Positions 14,279-20,807 of a stretch of 21,904 bases of DNA are shown here, piece after piece. The translations under genes and the position numbers were made by a program. How positions within the stretch are numbered: position 1 is the first letter of the stretch; each line of letters opens with the position of its first letter. The stretch covers positions 1-21,904 of the forward strand of contig DATBWZ010000125.1 of NCBI GenBank assembly GCA_036514535.1. The letters run 5' to 3'. This stretch comes from DATBWZ01 sp036514535. GTDB lineage: Bacteria; JAMCPX01; DATBWZ01. Below the pieces are notes generated by a model. The model was not told the origin of the DNA. It did no database searches and saw only the letters and a program-made list of their open reading frames with translations.

Positions 14279-16003
14279 TTAACTCCTATCCCTGATCTGC
14301 GGGGAACGTGTGGGCAGCGAAACTGTAAATTTAGTTCCTTTTCCTACTTCAGAATCAACCGTTATTTTCCCTCCGTGATTTTGAATAATTCCCATTGTAA
14401 TGCTCAGCCCCAAGCCTGTTCCCTTGCCAACCGATTTGGTGGTAAAGAATGGATCAAATATTTTTTTCATATTTTCCATCGGAATACCACAACCTGTATC
14501 CTCTACTTCAAAACATACAAATTCATTATTTGATGATGTCCGGATGTATATCTTGCCTTTGTTTTCCATTGACTGAGCTGCATTCATAACAAGATTAACA
14601 ATAACCTGGGATATTTCGTTCCTGTTAGCAAAGGCAGAAGGAACATTGACAAATTCCTTTATTATTTCTGCCTTGTACTTTATTTCGTTTGCAAGCATTT
14701 TCAATACTTCTTCAATTAACTGCGCTATATTAAAAAATTCCTTTTTCCCCTCGTCCTTTCTCGCAAACTCCTTAAGTCCCTTAACAATGCTTGTAATCCT
14801 TTGTGTTCCGTCAAGAGATTCTTTGACCGCAGCAATCAAGTCTTTTATCTCTTCTTCCGACTGGGTGTTCCTGTTTGTCCAGCAGGTATTAAAATAATCC
14901 TTGAGTATAAAAAGGTTGGACTGGATAAAACTTAGCGGGTTGTTAATTTCGTGAGCAACCCCTGCTGCCATTATACCAAGAGATGCCATCTTTTCGGTAT
15001 GGATGAGCTGTCCCTGCATTTTCTTGAGTTTTTCCAATGTTTCTTCCAGTTCCCTTGTCCTCTCCTTAACCTTTATCTCCAATTGTTCCTTTGACTGCCT
15101 TAGCTCTTCCGTCATCCGGGCATTATCTATTGCAATAATCAGATGATTAGTAATAGAAAAAAGAAGGTTCTGATCGTCAATGGTAAATTTAATCCCTTTT
15201 TTCTTATTTATAACCTCAAAAACACCAACAACCTTTCCGCGCAGTTTCATCGGCACGGCAAGGATTGACTGCGTGTTAAAACCGGTTTTCTTATCAATAT
15301 CTGAAGTAAAGCGATGATCTTCGCTGACATCCTCTATAATTACCCCCTCTCCGTGATCCACAACCCATCCGGCAACACCTTTGCCCTTTGATATCTTCAA
15401 TCCCTCAACTGTTTCCCCCTTCAATCCCGATGCCATACTACATACAAGATCACCGGTTGCTTCATCCTGCAGGAATATTGATGCAGCTTCCACACCCAAA
15501 AACCCCATGGTGACATTAAGAGACATCTTGAGCAACGGCATAATTTCCGTAGTTGAAGTGATAGCCCTGGAGATTAGATCAAGCAGCTCAAGCCTCTCCA
15601 ATTTTACCTTCAAAGATCCCTCGCTCTCCCTGCCATCTTCTTTGGTCTTTCTGAGCACATATTCAACTGTTTCTATTAATTGTTTCGGTTCAACTGGTTT
15701 TCTCAGATATTCGGAAGCCCCAAGTTTTAATGCAGATATGGCGGTATCCAGGGATGCATGGCCAGTGAGCACTATAACCCTGGTGCCGTTATTTATGAAA
15801 AGTGGGATATAATCAATTCCGCTGTCTCCTTTTAGAACAAGGTCAAGAATTACTATATCAATATAATTTTTGTTAAAAATTCTTTCAGCCTCTTTTATTC
15901 CACCGCAAAGAAATATATTAAAATCTGCCTTTAAGAGTATATCTCCTATGGTCTTCTGAAAAAATACGTCATCATCAACAATAAGAATATTCGCTCTTTT
16001 CAT
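14279..16003 (-). CDS. Receiver-GAF-histidine kinase, soluble
   Basis: A 574-residue cytosolic kinase starting at ATG 16003, which has GAGGT 6 bases upstream; a TTG at 16018 would only add MNEVF-like residues. REC (~1-118): DDD at 10-12, acceptor Asp ~54 (ILDLVLKGDSG), Thr ~80 (VLTGHAS), Lys ~102 (RKPVEP), all intact. GAF spans ~145-295 (ASIFLQDEATGDL...ISKGKGVAGWVVDHGEGVIIEDV...ILAVPMKLRGKVVGVFEV). A coiled-coil linker precedes HisKA with His ~351 (AAGVAHEINNPLSF). HATPase shows IVNLVMNAAQSM, VEDTGCGIP, FFTTK and GTGLGLSI. No membrane helix is present. The start lies 8 bases after the stop of the single-domain receiver gene, consistent with coupling. Confidence 0.95.
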   Translation of the reverse strand: MKRANILIVDDDVFFQKTIGDILLKADFNIFLCGGIKEAERIFNKNYIDIVILDLVLKGDSGIDYIPLFINNGTRVIVLTGHASLDTAISALKLGASEYLRKPVEPKQLIETVEYVLRKTKEDGRESEGSLKVKLERLELLDLISRAITSTTEIMPLLKMSLNVTMGFLGVEAASIFLQDEATGDLVCSMASGLKGETVEGLKISKGKGVAGWVVDHGEGVIIEDVSEDHRFTSDIDKKTGFNTQSILAVPMKLRGKVVGVFEVINKKKGIKFTIDDQNLLFSITNHLIIAIDNARMTEELRQSKEQLEIKVKERTRELEETLEKLKKMQGQLIHTEKMASLGIMAAGVAHEINNPLSFIQSNLFILKDYFNTCWTNRNTQSEEEIKDLIAAVKESLDGTQRITSIVKGLKEFARKDEGKKEFFNIAQLIEEVLKMLANEIKYKAEIIKEFVNVPSAFANRNEISQVIVNLVMNAAQSMENKGKIYIRTSSNNEFVCFEVEDTGCGIPMENMKKIFDPFFTTKSVGKGTGLGLSITMGIIQNHGGKITVDSEVGKGTKFTVSLPTRSPQIRDRS

Positions 16004-16010
16004 AAATACC

Positions 16011-16520
16011 TCATTCAATCACAATTGTCCCATCCGGGAGCCTTTTTATTTCTGAGATTCCGGGGTATTCTACCTCAAGCTTTTTCAAAATCTCCTCATG
16101 TTTTCTTATTATTGATCTCAATTTGGCATTCTCCTTGATAATAGCCATATGTTCGTTAATCTGCTGGAGCAACATTTTTAATTCCTTATCATCCCACGGT
16201 TTTACGAGCAGTCTGAATATTCCTGTAGTATTTATAGCCTCAACCGCCATGGTTACATCAGCATGAGCAGTAAGAATGATTCTAATGCATTCCGGAAATA
16301 TATCCTGGGCTTTCTTGAGAAAATCAACGCCGTTCATTTCCGGCATAAGATAATCAGAGATTACAATATCAGGCTCTTCGGCAGAGAATGACTTCAGCGC
16401 CTCTTCAGGATTGCCGTATACAACAACATTATATCCATCTCGTTTAAGAATCCTTTTTAACGCTCTCCTTATATTTTCTTCATCATCTACGAGCATTATT
16501 TTTATTTTTTCTTTATCCAT
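16011..16520 (-). CDS. Stand-alone receiver protein with coiled tail
   Basis: A 169-residue response regulator without a DNA-binding domain. REC (~6-122) has DDE at 12-14, acceptor Asp ~56 (ISDYLMPEMNG), Thr ~84 (ILTAHAD) and KPW at ~107-109. A helix (~118-150) resembles a dimerising coiled coil. The last ~20 residues form a short conserved-looking tail (YPGISEI.RLPDGTIVIE), a pattern I have met at the end of similar RpfG-type receivers. It probably passes phosphate or binds a partner kinase of this operon. The ATG at 16520 has a perfect AGGAGG 7 bases upstream, and a sigma-54-type promoter lies just beyond. It is the first gene of the five-gene set. Confidence 0.93.
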   Translation of the reverse strand: MDKEKIKIMLVDDEENIRRALKRILKRDGYNVVVYGNPEEALKSFSAEEPDIVISDYLMPEMNGVDFLKKAQDIFPECIRIILTAHADVTMAVEAINTTGIFRLLVKPWDDKELKMLLQQINEHMAIIKENAKLRSIIRKHEEILKKLEVEYPGISEIKRLPDGTIVIE

Positions 16521-16547
16521 AAATGCCTCCTATGATATATAAAATCA

Positions 16548-16563
16548 TTCAAAATCTGTGCCA
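16548..16563 (-). promoter_or_regulatory. Sigma-54 (-24/-12) promoter of the signalling operon
   Basis: On the minus strand TGGCAC (16563-16558), 5 bases, then TTGAA (16552-16548). The -24 element is perfect; the -12 element has GA where GC is consensus. Spacing is exact (12 bases from the -24 G to the -12 position). The predicted start near 16537 leaves a short leader containing AGGAGG. A long A/T tract (about 16590-16625) upstream could ease DNA bending. Confidence 0.55.
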
Positions 16564-16676
16564 GCAGATAATATGCGGATTTTTAATGTTTTTTTTCTAA
16601 ATAGGGTTTTTTTAAAAAAATAAAATCTTATTTATGATACAAATTGGATTGGATTATCCTAAAAATGGGATATGAA

Positions 16677-17018
16677 TTACTTTTTTATGGCGCCACGTTT
16701 AATCTTATCCGCTACATCAACAAGAACAGCAATGTCATCTACGCCCAGATCCTTAACATAACCCATAAGTTTATCTACTTCATCTTTTTGGATATATGAC
16801 GGGGATTCCTTGAAGGTAAATAATTGCTGAGCATCGACCTCAAGAGCCTGCATTAATCTTTCAAGTGTTCCAAAAGACGGCGCCCTCCTGCCGCTTTCCA
16901 TAAGCGCAATAAAATTATCGCTTAACTGGACCTTTTCAGCCAGTTCCGCTTGAGTAAGATCCTTTAGTTTCCTGAAGTATGCTACCCTTCGTCCCAACTG
17001 CCTTATCAGATCGCTCAT
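16677..17018 (-). CDS. XRE-family (Cro/CI-type HTH) transcriptional regulator
   Basis: A 113-residue DNA-binding protein. HTH_3 covers ~6-62: LGRRVAYFRKLKDLTQAELAEKVQLSDNFIALMESGRRAPSFGTLERLMQAL in two recognisable halves, with the recognition helix around LSDNFIALMESG. The C-terminal ~45 residues (DEVDKLMGYVKDLGVDDIAVLVDVADKIK) are helical and may dimerise. Such short proteins act as repressors or activators of neighbouring genes. ATG 17018 is preceded by GGAGGTG. The promoter carries a palindrome between -35 and -10, suggesting autorepression. The relay operon begins 156 bases downstream on the same strand, so this protein may also influence it by position; that is inference. Confidence 0.93.
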   Translation of the reverse strand: MSDLIRQLGRRVAYFRKLKDLTQAELAEKVQLSDNFIALMESGRRAPSFGTLERLMQALEVDAQQLFTFKESPSYIQKDEVDKLMGYVKDLGVDDIAVLVDVADKIKRGAIKK

Positions 17019-17056
17019 TTATTCACCTCCATCAACAATTTCACAGGCTGAGAGAA

Positions 17057-17085
17057 AATATACCAAATGGTATTAAATCTTTCAA
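17057..17085 (-). promoter_or_regulatory. Sigma-70-type promoter of the XRE gene
   Basis: On the minus strand TTGAAA (17085-17080), a 17-base spacer, then TATATT (17062-17057). Both boxes match consensus well. The start would be near 17050, giving a ~30-base leader with GGAGGTG. Confidence 0.72.
17060..17073. promoter_or_regulatory. Palindromic operator overlapping the XRE promoter
   Basis: ATACCA-AA-TGGTAT is a perfect 14-base palindrome lying in the spacer of the XRE promoter and overlapping its -10 box. A dimeric HTH protein bound here would block RNA polymerase, so autorepression is the simplest reading. I found no second copy in the window. Confidence 0.62.
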
Positions 17086-17197
17086 TAAACCATAAGTTAT
17101 ATTTTTGAAGCATGCATTCATATAATGTCCAATTCATTGCCACTCTTTCATATTTAAAGATAACACTAAATTTAGATTAAGAAAAGAAAAAAAGAAC

Positions 17198-18583
17198 TTA
17201 AGGGATTTTTAATGAGAGCATTTTTATTTTCCGGTATAACGTGCTCCTTGAGATATTGAGCAGTTCTGCCGCCTTTATTACGTTATTTCCTGAGGATTCA
17301 AGGGCTTTTAAAATGCACGTTCTTTCATAAGCGTCAAGCGACAGTGAAGGATCCAGAGCCGCCTGATGTTCTGGCGCCTGATGTGCTGGCTGGGGCGTAG
17401 ATTGGCTTTGAATGACCTGCGGCAGATCTTGAAGGGATATATTGGGTCCGCGGCAGAGAACAAAGCACCGTTCTATCATATTCCCCAGTTCTCTCACATT
17501 CCCAGGCCAGGAATAATTTACAAGTGCATCCATTGCATCGCTGGTTAAGCCCTCAATCGCGCTTTTGTTTTCGTCCTTGCGCATTTCTCTTAGAAAAAAA
17601 TCCACAAGCAGCGGAATATCATCCCTCCTCTCTCGAAGCGGAGGCAACTTAATATTAACTACATTCAATCTGTAGTAAAGGTCTTTTCTAAATTCCTGTT
17701 CATTCATAACAGATTCAAGGTTTCTGTTTGTGGCCGCCACCACCCTTACAGAAACCGGATGAGATTGTGTCGCCCCCACAGGGCGAACAATTCTTTCTTC
17801 CAGCACCCTGAGGAGTTTGGACTGAACACCTATGGGCAGTTCTCCAATTTCATCCAAAAATATTGTGCCTCCATCAGCCATCCTGAAAAGTCCTTTTGTT
17901 GAAACATGCGCGCCGGTAAAGGCGCCCTTTTCATGCCCGAAGAGTTCCGATTCAATAAGATCCTTCGGAAGAGATGTGCAATCCACCGGAACAAACGGGC
18001 CGCCCCGGCGCTTTGACCTCCAGTGAATCGTCCGGGCAACCAATTCCTTGCCCGTTCCGCTCTCGCCCTCAATTAGAACCGTAGCGTTCGTATCTGCGAC
18101 TGCGTCTACAATCCTGAATATTTCCTGCATCTTTTTAGAGGTGCCAACAATATTTTCAAAGGTGTACCTCCGCTGAATTTCCATTTCAAGTTCAGTGTTC
18201 CTCTTTTTCAGAAACCGGCGCTCAAGTGCTAAAGAAACCGTATTCGCAACCCTGTCCAGGCTTTCAAAGGGCTTTGTCAGGTAATCAAAAGCGCCAAACT
18301 TCATTGCTTCAACTGCAGAATCTATGGAACCAAAAGCAGTCATAAGAATCACCTCTATGCTGCTATCCATCTCCTTTGCCTTTTTCAAAACATCAATACC
18401 ATTTATTCCCGGAAGCCTCAGGTCGGTTAGAAGCACATCAACAGGGTTATCTCTAAGCAGCTCCAGCCCTGTCTCGCCTGTATCCGTATCAATTATTTCT
18501 ATTTCTCTATTCTTAAATATGCGGCGGATCACATTTCGTATATTTGATTCATCGTCTATTACAAGAAGGGTCCCTTTAAGCAT
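17198..18583 (-). CDS. NtrC-family sigma-54-dependent response regulator (orphan)
   Basis: A 461-residue activator; ATG 18583 gives the family start MLKGTLLVIDDE, whereas longer in-frame sequence runs through the promoter. REC has DDE at 10-12, acceptor Asp ~54 (LTDLRLPG) and Lys ~104 (TKPFE). AAA+ has Walker A GESGTGKE (~173-180), GAFTGA (~220-225), FLDEIGE and FRKDLYYRLNV. A Gln/Pro/Ala-rich linker precedes the Fis-type HTH (NNVIKAAELLNISRSTLYRKI). It is colinear with the other NtrC-type protein through the first ~225 residues, but the HTH regions differ, so they should recognise different sites. No kinase gene is immediately adjacent; kinases lie ~2 kb downstream. It is divergent from the crotonase gene. 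Confidence 0.96.
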   Translation of the reverse strand: MLKGTLLVIDDESNIRNVIRRIFKNREIEIIDTDTGETGLELLRDNPVDVLLTDLRLPGINGIDVLKKAKEMDSSIEVILMTAFGSIDSAVEAMKFGAFDYLTKPFESLDRVANTVSLALERRFLKKRNTELEMEIQRRYTFENIVGTSKKMQEIFRIVDAVADTNATVLIEGESGTGKELVARTIHWRSKRRGGPFVPVDCTSLPKDLIESELFGHEKGAFTGAHVSTKGLFRMADGGTIFLDEIGELPIGVQSKLLRVLEERIVRPVGATQSHPVSVRVVAATNRNLESVMNEQEFRKDLYYRLNVVNIKLPPLRERRDDIPLLVDFFLREMRKDENKSAIEGLTSDAMDALVNYSWPGNVRELGNMIERCFVLCRGPNISLQDLPQVIQSQSTPQPAHQAPEHQAALDPSLSLDAYERTCILKALESSGNNVIKAAELLNISRSTLYRKIKMLSLKIP

Positions 18584-18601
18584 TATCTTGCCTATTTTGT
18601 T

Positions 18602-18610
18602 ATTATAACA
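18602..18610 (-). promoter_or_regulatory. Extended -10 promoter of the orphan NtrC gene
   Basis: On the minus strand TGTTATAAT (18610-18602) is a perfect TATAAT with the TGn extension. No good -35 is seen at 16-18 bases. The start near 18595 gives a leader of about a dozen bases with only a weak ribosome site. Confidence 0.5.
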
Positions 18611-18653
18611 TGTACAACAATAATCCAAAGCCAAATTTTTAATAACTTTACAG

Positions 18654-18682
18654 TTGCTTTCGTTAGAAAAAAAACATAAAAT
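18654..18682 (+). promoter_or_regulatory. Sigma-70-type promoter of the crotonase gene
   Basis: TTGCTT (18654-18659), 17 bases, TAAAAT (18677-18682). The -10 is good and the -35 fits only in its TTG. The start near 18689 leaves a short leader with AGGAGG 6 bases before the ATG. Confidence 0.5.
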
Positions 18683-18707
18683 TTAATTAATTTTACAGGA
18701 GGCGCAA

Positions 18708-19493
18708 ATGGAATACAAAGATATACTTTATAACAAAAAAGACGGGGTTGCAACCCTCACAATTAACAGACCTGATAAATTAAACTGCTTCAGATCAAGA
18801 ACAGTTGAAGAATTGACAGAAGCATTGAAAGATGCAAGCGGAGACTGGACAATCGGGGTTATTGTCATTACAGGAGATGGGGAAAAGGCTTTTTGTGTGG
18901 GCGGGGACATTCAGGAGATGAAGGATTTAACTCAGCGGACCGGCCGCATTTTTATCAACAAATTTCTCAATTTCCTACTATCCATCAAAAAAGCTCCCAA
19001 GCCGGTCATATGTGCAGTTAAGGGCTATTGTCTGGGTGGCGGAAACGAAATAAATGTCTCCTGCGATCTTACCATTGCAACTGAAGACGCTCTGTTTGGA
19101 CAGGTAGGGCCTGTTGTCGGAAGCATTCCTGTTGTTGCCGGAACTCAATTGCTGCCCAGAATTGTAGGGGAGAAAAAAGCGCGGGAGATTGTTTTCCTGT
19201 GTCAGAGATATTCCGCAAACGAAGCCCTGCAGATGGGACTTATCAATAAGGTAATGCCGAAGGACAAATTTGACGCTGAGTTAAAGACATGGTGCGACCG
19301 TATTCTGGAGTTGAGCCCGCAGGCACTCAGAATTGCAAAGACATCTTTTAACTTTGAAGGTGATGCACTTTATCCTTCGTTCAATCATGCAGTTGAACTG
19401 ATATGCTCAGTTTACAACACCGAGGAGATAAAAGAGGGCATGACCGCATTCATTGAGAAGCGCAAACCGGATTTTGCAAGATTTCGAAGGTAA
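18708..19493 (+). CDS. Enoyl-CoA hydratase/isomerase family protein (MenB/BadI-like crotonase)
   Basis: A 261-residue crotonase. The oxyanion-hole segments are AFCVGGDIQEM (~61-71) and YCLGGGNEI (~107-115). The first catalytic Glu of enoyl-CoA hydratases is retained (Glu ~114 in GGGNE). The second falls in FGQVGPVVGSIP (~130-141), where Gly replaces Glu, as in MenB and the ring-cleaving hydrolase BadI. VGEKKAREI.FLC.RY.A.EAL.MGLIN and the C-terminal EKRKPDF.RFR are also MenB/BadI-like. However, the Asp/Tyr-containing loop of those enzymes reads SIPVVAGT, as in ordinary hydratases. It could be a hydratase, isomerase or C-C hydrolase on an alicyclic or acyl CoA ester. The ATG has a perfect AGGAGG. 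It is convergent with lpxC. Confidence 0.9.
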   Translation: MEYKDILYNKKDGVATLTINRPDKLNCFRSRTVEELTEALKDASGDWTIGVIVITGDGEKAFCVGGDIQEMKDLTQRTGRIFINKFLNFLLSIKKAPKPVICAVKGYCLGGGNEINVSCDLTIATEDALFGQVGPVVGSIPVVAGTQLLPRIVGEKKAREIVFLCQRYSANEALQMGLINKVMPKDKFDAELKTWCDRILELSPQALRIAKTSFNFEGDALYPSFNHAVELICSVYNTEEIKEGMTAFIEKRKPDFARFRR

Positions 19494-19560
19494 AATTAGG
19501 ACATTTAAGAAATGGGTAGAAATAGAAAAGAATAATAACCCCTAACTTGATTCAGACACC

Positions 19561-20445
19561 TTATTGATTTACATAAGCTTTTTGAGATTTATCAGAAAAA
19601 TACTGAGATGTTTGAGGCATCCTGGACAGCACCTCTTTTACAAAGGTATGATTTAACATATGCCCGCCCTTTTCCACTACAATCCTTCCCCACAAATGGG
19701 AGCCAAGCAGCGAAAGATCTCCTATAAGGTCAAGGATCTTATGCCGGACGAACTCATCTTCAAATCTCAGGCCATCGTTATTCAAAACCCCAAATTCACC
19801 CACAACAATTGCGCTACTGGTTGAACCGCCCTTCGCAAGCCCCATTTGTTTCAGCATGTTTACCTCGCTTAAAAATCCAAAGGTCCTTGCGCTGGCAATC
19901 TCCTTCCTGAACGATTCCGGGGTCAAGGCGAACAATTTCTGCTGTCTGCCTATACCAGGATTATTAAAGTTTATTGTATAATCAATCTCAAGAAGATTTT
20001 CCGGCGAAAGTATTATTTTTCTGCCATCGTCACTGTATTCAATCGGATAAACCGGTGCTATTATCTGCTTTTGCGCAATAAGGTCACTTGTCCCTGCGTC
20101 CAGTATTCCTTCAACAAAATCCTGCGCACTCCCATCCATTGCCGGAATTTCCGGACCATGCACCTCTATGAAAGCATTATCAATTCCCATTCCGTAAAGC
20201 GCAGCAAGCAGGTGCTCAACGGTAAAAACCGTAACACCATCCACCCCAAGCACTGTAGCATATCTTGAATCCACCACATTTTCTATAGTTGCACTTATGG
20301 GAAACGATGCAATATCAACCCTCTTTAAAACAATACCTGTGCAGGCATCAGACGGATGAACACGGATCCAGACTTTTTCACCAGTATGAAGACCAACGCC
20401 GTTAAAGTATATTATCCTTTTTATTGTTCTTTGCAAATCCATCAT
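19561..20445 (-). CDS. lpxC: UDP-3-O-acyl-N-acetylglucosamine deacetylase
   Basis: A 294-residue zinc hydrolase that catalyses the committed step of lipid A synthesis, removing acetyl from UDP-3-O-acyl-GlcNAc in the cytosol. The N-terminus MDLQRTIKRIIYFNGVGLHTG matches the family in two parts (QRT.KR, then GVGLHTG). FTVEHLLAAL gives the base Glu ~77 and zinc His ~78. RTFGF at ~187-191 and RFEDEFVRHKILDLIGDL provide zinc ligands His ~235 and Asp ~239. KGGHMLNH has His ~262. All catalytic residues are intact and the length is usual. Start codons at 20445 and 20442 are both possible. No good ribosome site is seen, and the sigma-54-type promoter lies so close that the leader would be only ~5-8 bases. 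Confidence 0.97.
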   Translation of the reverse strand: MMDLQRTIKRIIYFNGVGLHTGEKVWIRVHPSDACTGIVLKRVDIASFPISATIENVVDSRYATVLGVDGVTVFTVEHLLAALYGMGIDNAFIEVHGPEIPAMDGSAQDFVEGILDAGTSDLIAQKQIIAPVYPIEYSDDGRKIILSPENLLEIDYTINFNNPGIGRQQKLFALTPESFRKEIASARTFGFLSEVNMLKQMGLAKGGSTSSAIVVGEFGVLNNDGLRFEDEFVRHKILDLIGDLSLLGSHLWGRIVVEKGGHMLNHTFVKEVLSRMPQTSQYFSDKSQKAYVNQ

Positions 20446-20460
20446 AGTAACTTAAACTCT

Positions 20461-20475
20461 TGCAAATTCTGTGCC
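20461..20475 (-). promoter_or_regulatory. Sigma-54 (-24/-12) promoter of lpxC
   Basis: On the minus strand GGCAC (20475-20471), 5 bases, TTGCA (20465-20461). Both invariant dinucleotides, GG and GC, are present at the required spacing. The predicted start is near 20450, five bases before the lpxC ATG. A direct repeat ~120-145 bases upstream of that start could be the activator site. Confidence 0.62.
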
Positions 20476-20567
20476 CAATTAATTTAAAAAATACTATTTA
20501 AAAATTAATAGGTTACAAATTACTATGGCAGATGTTTTTTATATTCCATTTCTTATAACATACCAAC

Positions 20568-20595
20568 AACATCACGGTGTGACAAAAACATCACG
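20568..20595. repeat. Direct repeat AACATCACG with TCAC/GTGA half-sites
   Basis: AACATCACG occurs at 20568-20576 and 20587-20595, 19 bases apart. Between them GTGA (20579-20582) makes inverted pairs with both TCAC units. It lies upstream of both divergent promoters: -118 to -145 relative to lpxC, and just before the -35 of the zinc-ribbon gene. This is a plausible regulator binding site; the regulator is unknown. Confidence 0.5.
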
Positions 20596-20606
20596 CTTAA
20601 ATATAT

Positions 20607-20635
20607 TTGACACATTCGCAGACTCCATGTAAAAT
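20607..20635 (+). promoter_or_regulatory. Sigma-70 promoter of the zinc-ribbon/tmk/holB genes
   Basis: TTGACA (20607-20612), exactly 17 bases, TAAAAT (20630-20635). This is the best sigma-70-type promoter in the window. Transcription should start near 20642, only about 3-4 bases before the ATG at 20646. Confidence 0.78.
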
Positions 20636-20645
20636 TACTACCATT

Positions 20646-20807
20646 ATGAAGCAAACAGTTGATTGTCCGCTTTGTGATGCAGAAATTTATCTGGAGGTAA
20701 ATGAGGTGGAGGGTGATACAATCTATTGTGGATATTGTGAATCCCCTTTAAAGATTGCAAAGAATGATAAAAACGAACTTGTCGCAAAAGAGATTGACGA
20801 ATTTTAA
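20646..20807 (+). CDS. LysW-like small zinc-ribbon protein
   Basis: A 53-residue acidic protein with one zinc ribbon: CPLC near the N-terminus and CGYC ~20 residues later, followed by ESPLKIAKNDKNELVAKEIDEF. The knuckle layout resembles LysW/ArgW amino-group carriers, but the C-terminus lacks their EDWGE tail with its modified Glu, so a carrier role is unlikely. It may be a structural or protein-binding module. ATG 20646 lies 3-4 bases downstream of the predicted transcription start and has no ribosome site, suggesting a leaderless mRNA. Its 3' end overlaps the likely tmk start. An earlier in-frame TTG at 20607 is inside the -35 box and is rejected. Confidence 0.82.
   Translation: MKQTVDCPLCDAEIYLEVNEVEGDTIYCGYCESPLKIAKNDKNELVAKEIDEF

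Noticed and set aside
16605..16625. T7A7 tract as a terminator for the XRE gene
   Set aside because: It is a pure A/T palindrome without G-C pairs and lies some 50 bases past the XRE stop. A DNA-bending role is more likely.
17150..17197. Terminator after the orphan NtrC gene
   Set aside because: The minus strand has a T-rich tract, but no G-C stem precedes it; only CTTAAG pairs with itself.
18708..19493. Naming the crotonase MenB (naphthoyl-CoA synthase)
   Set aside because: Only part of the MenB signature is present: the Asp/Tyr loop is missing and a hydratase Glu is retained. No other menaquinone genes are in the window.
19494..19560. Terminator between the convergent crotonase and lpxC genes
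   Set aside because: The only pairing seen, GGGT/ACCC across a ~20-base loop, is too weak, and there is no suitable T-run.
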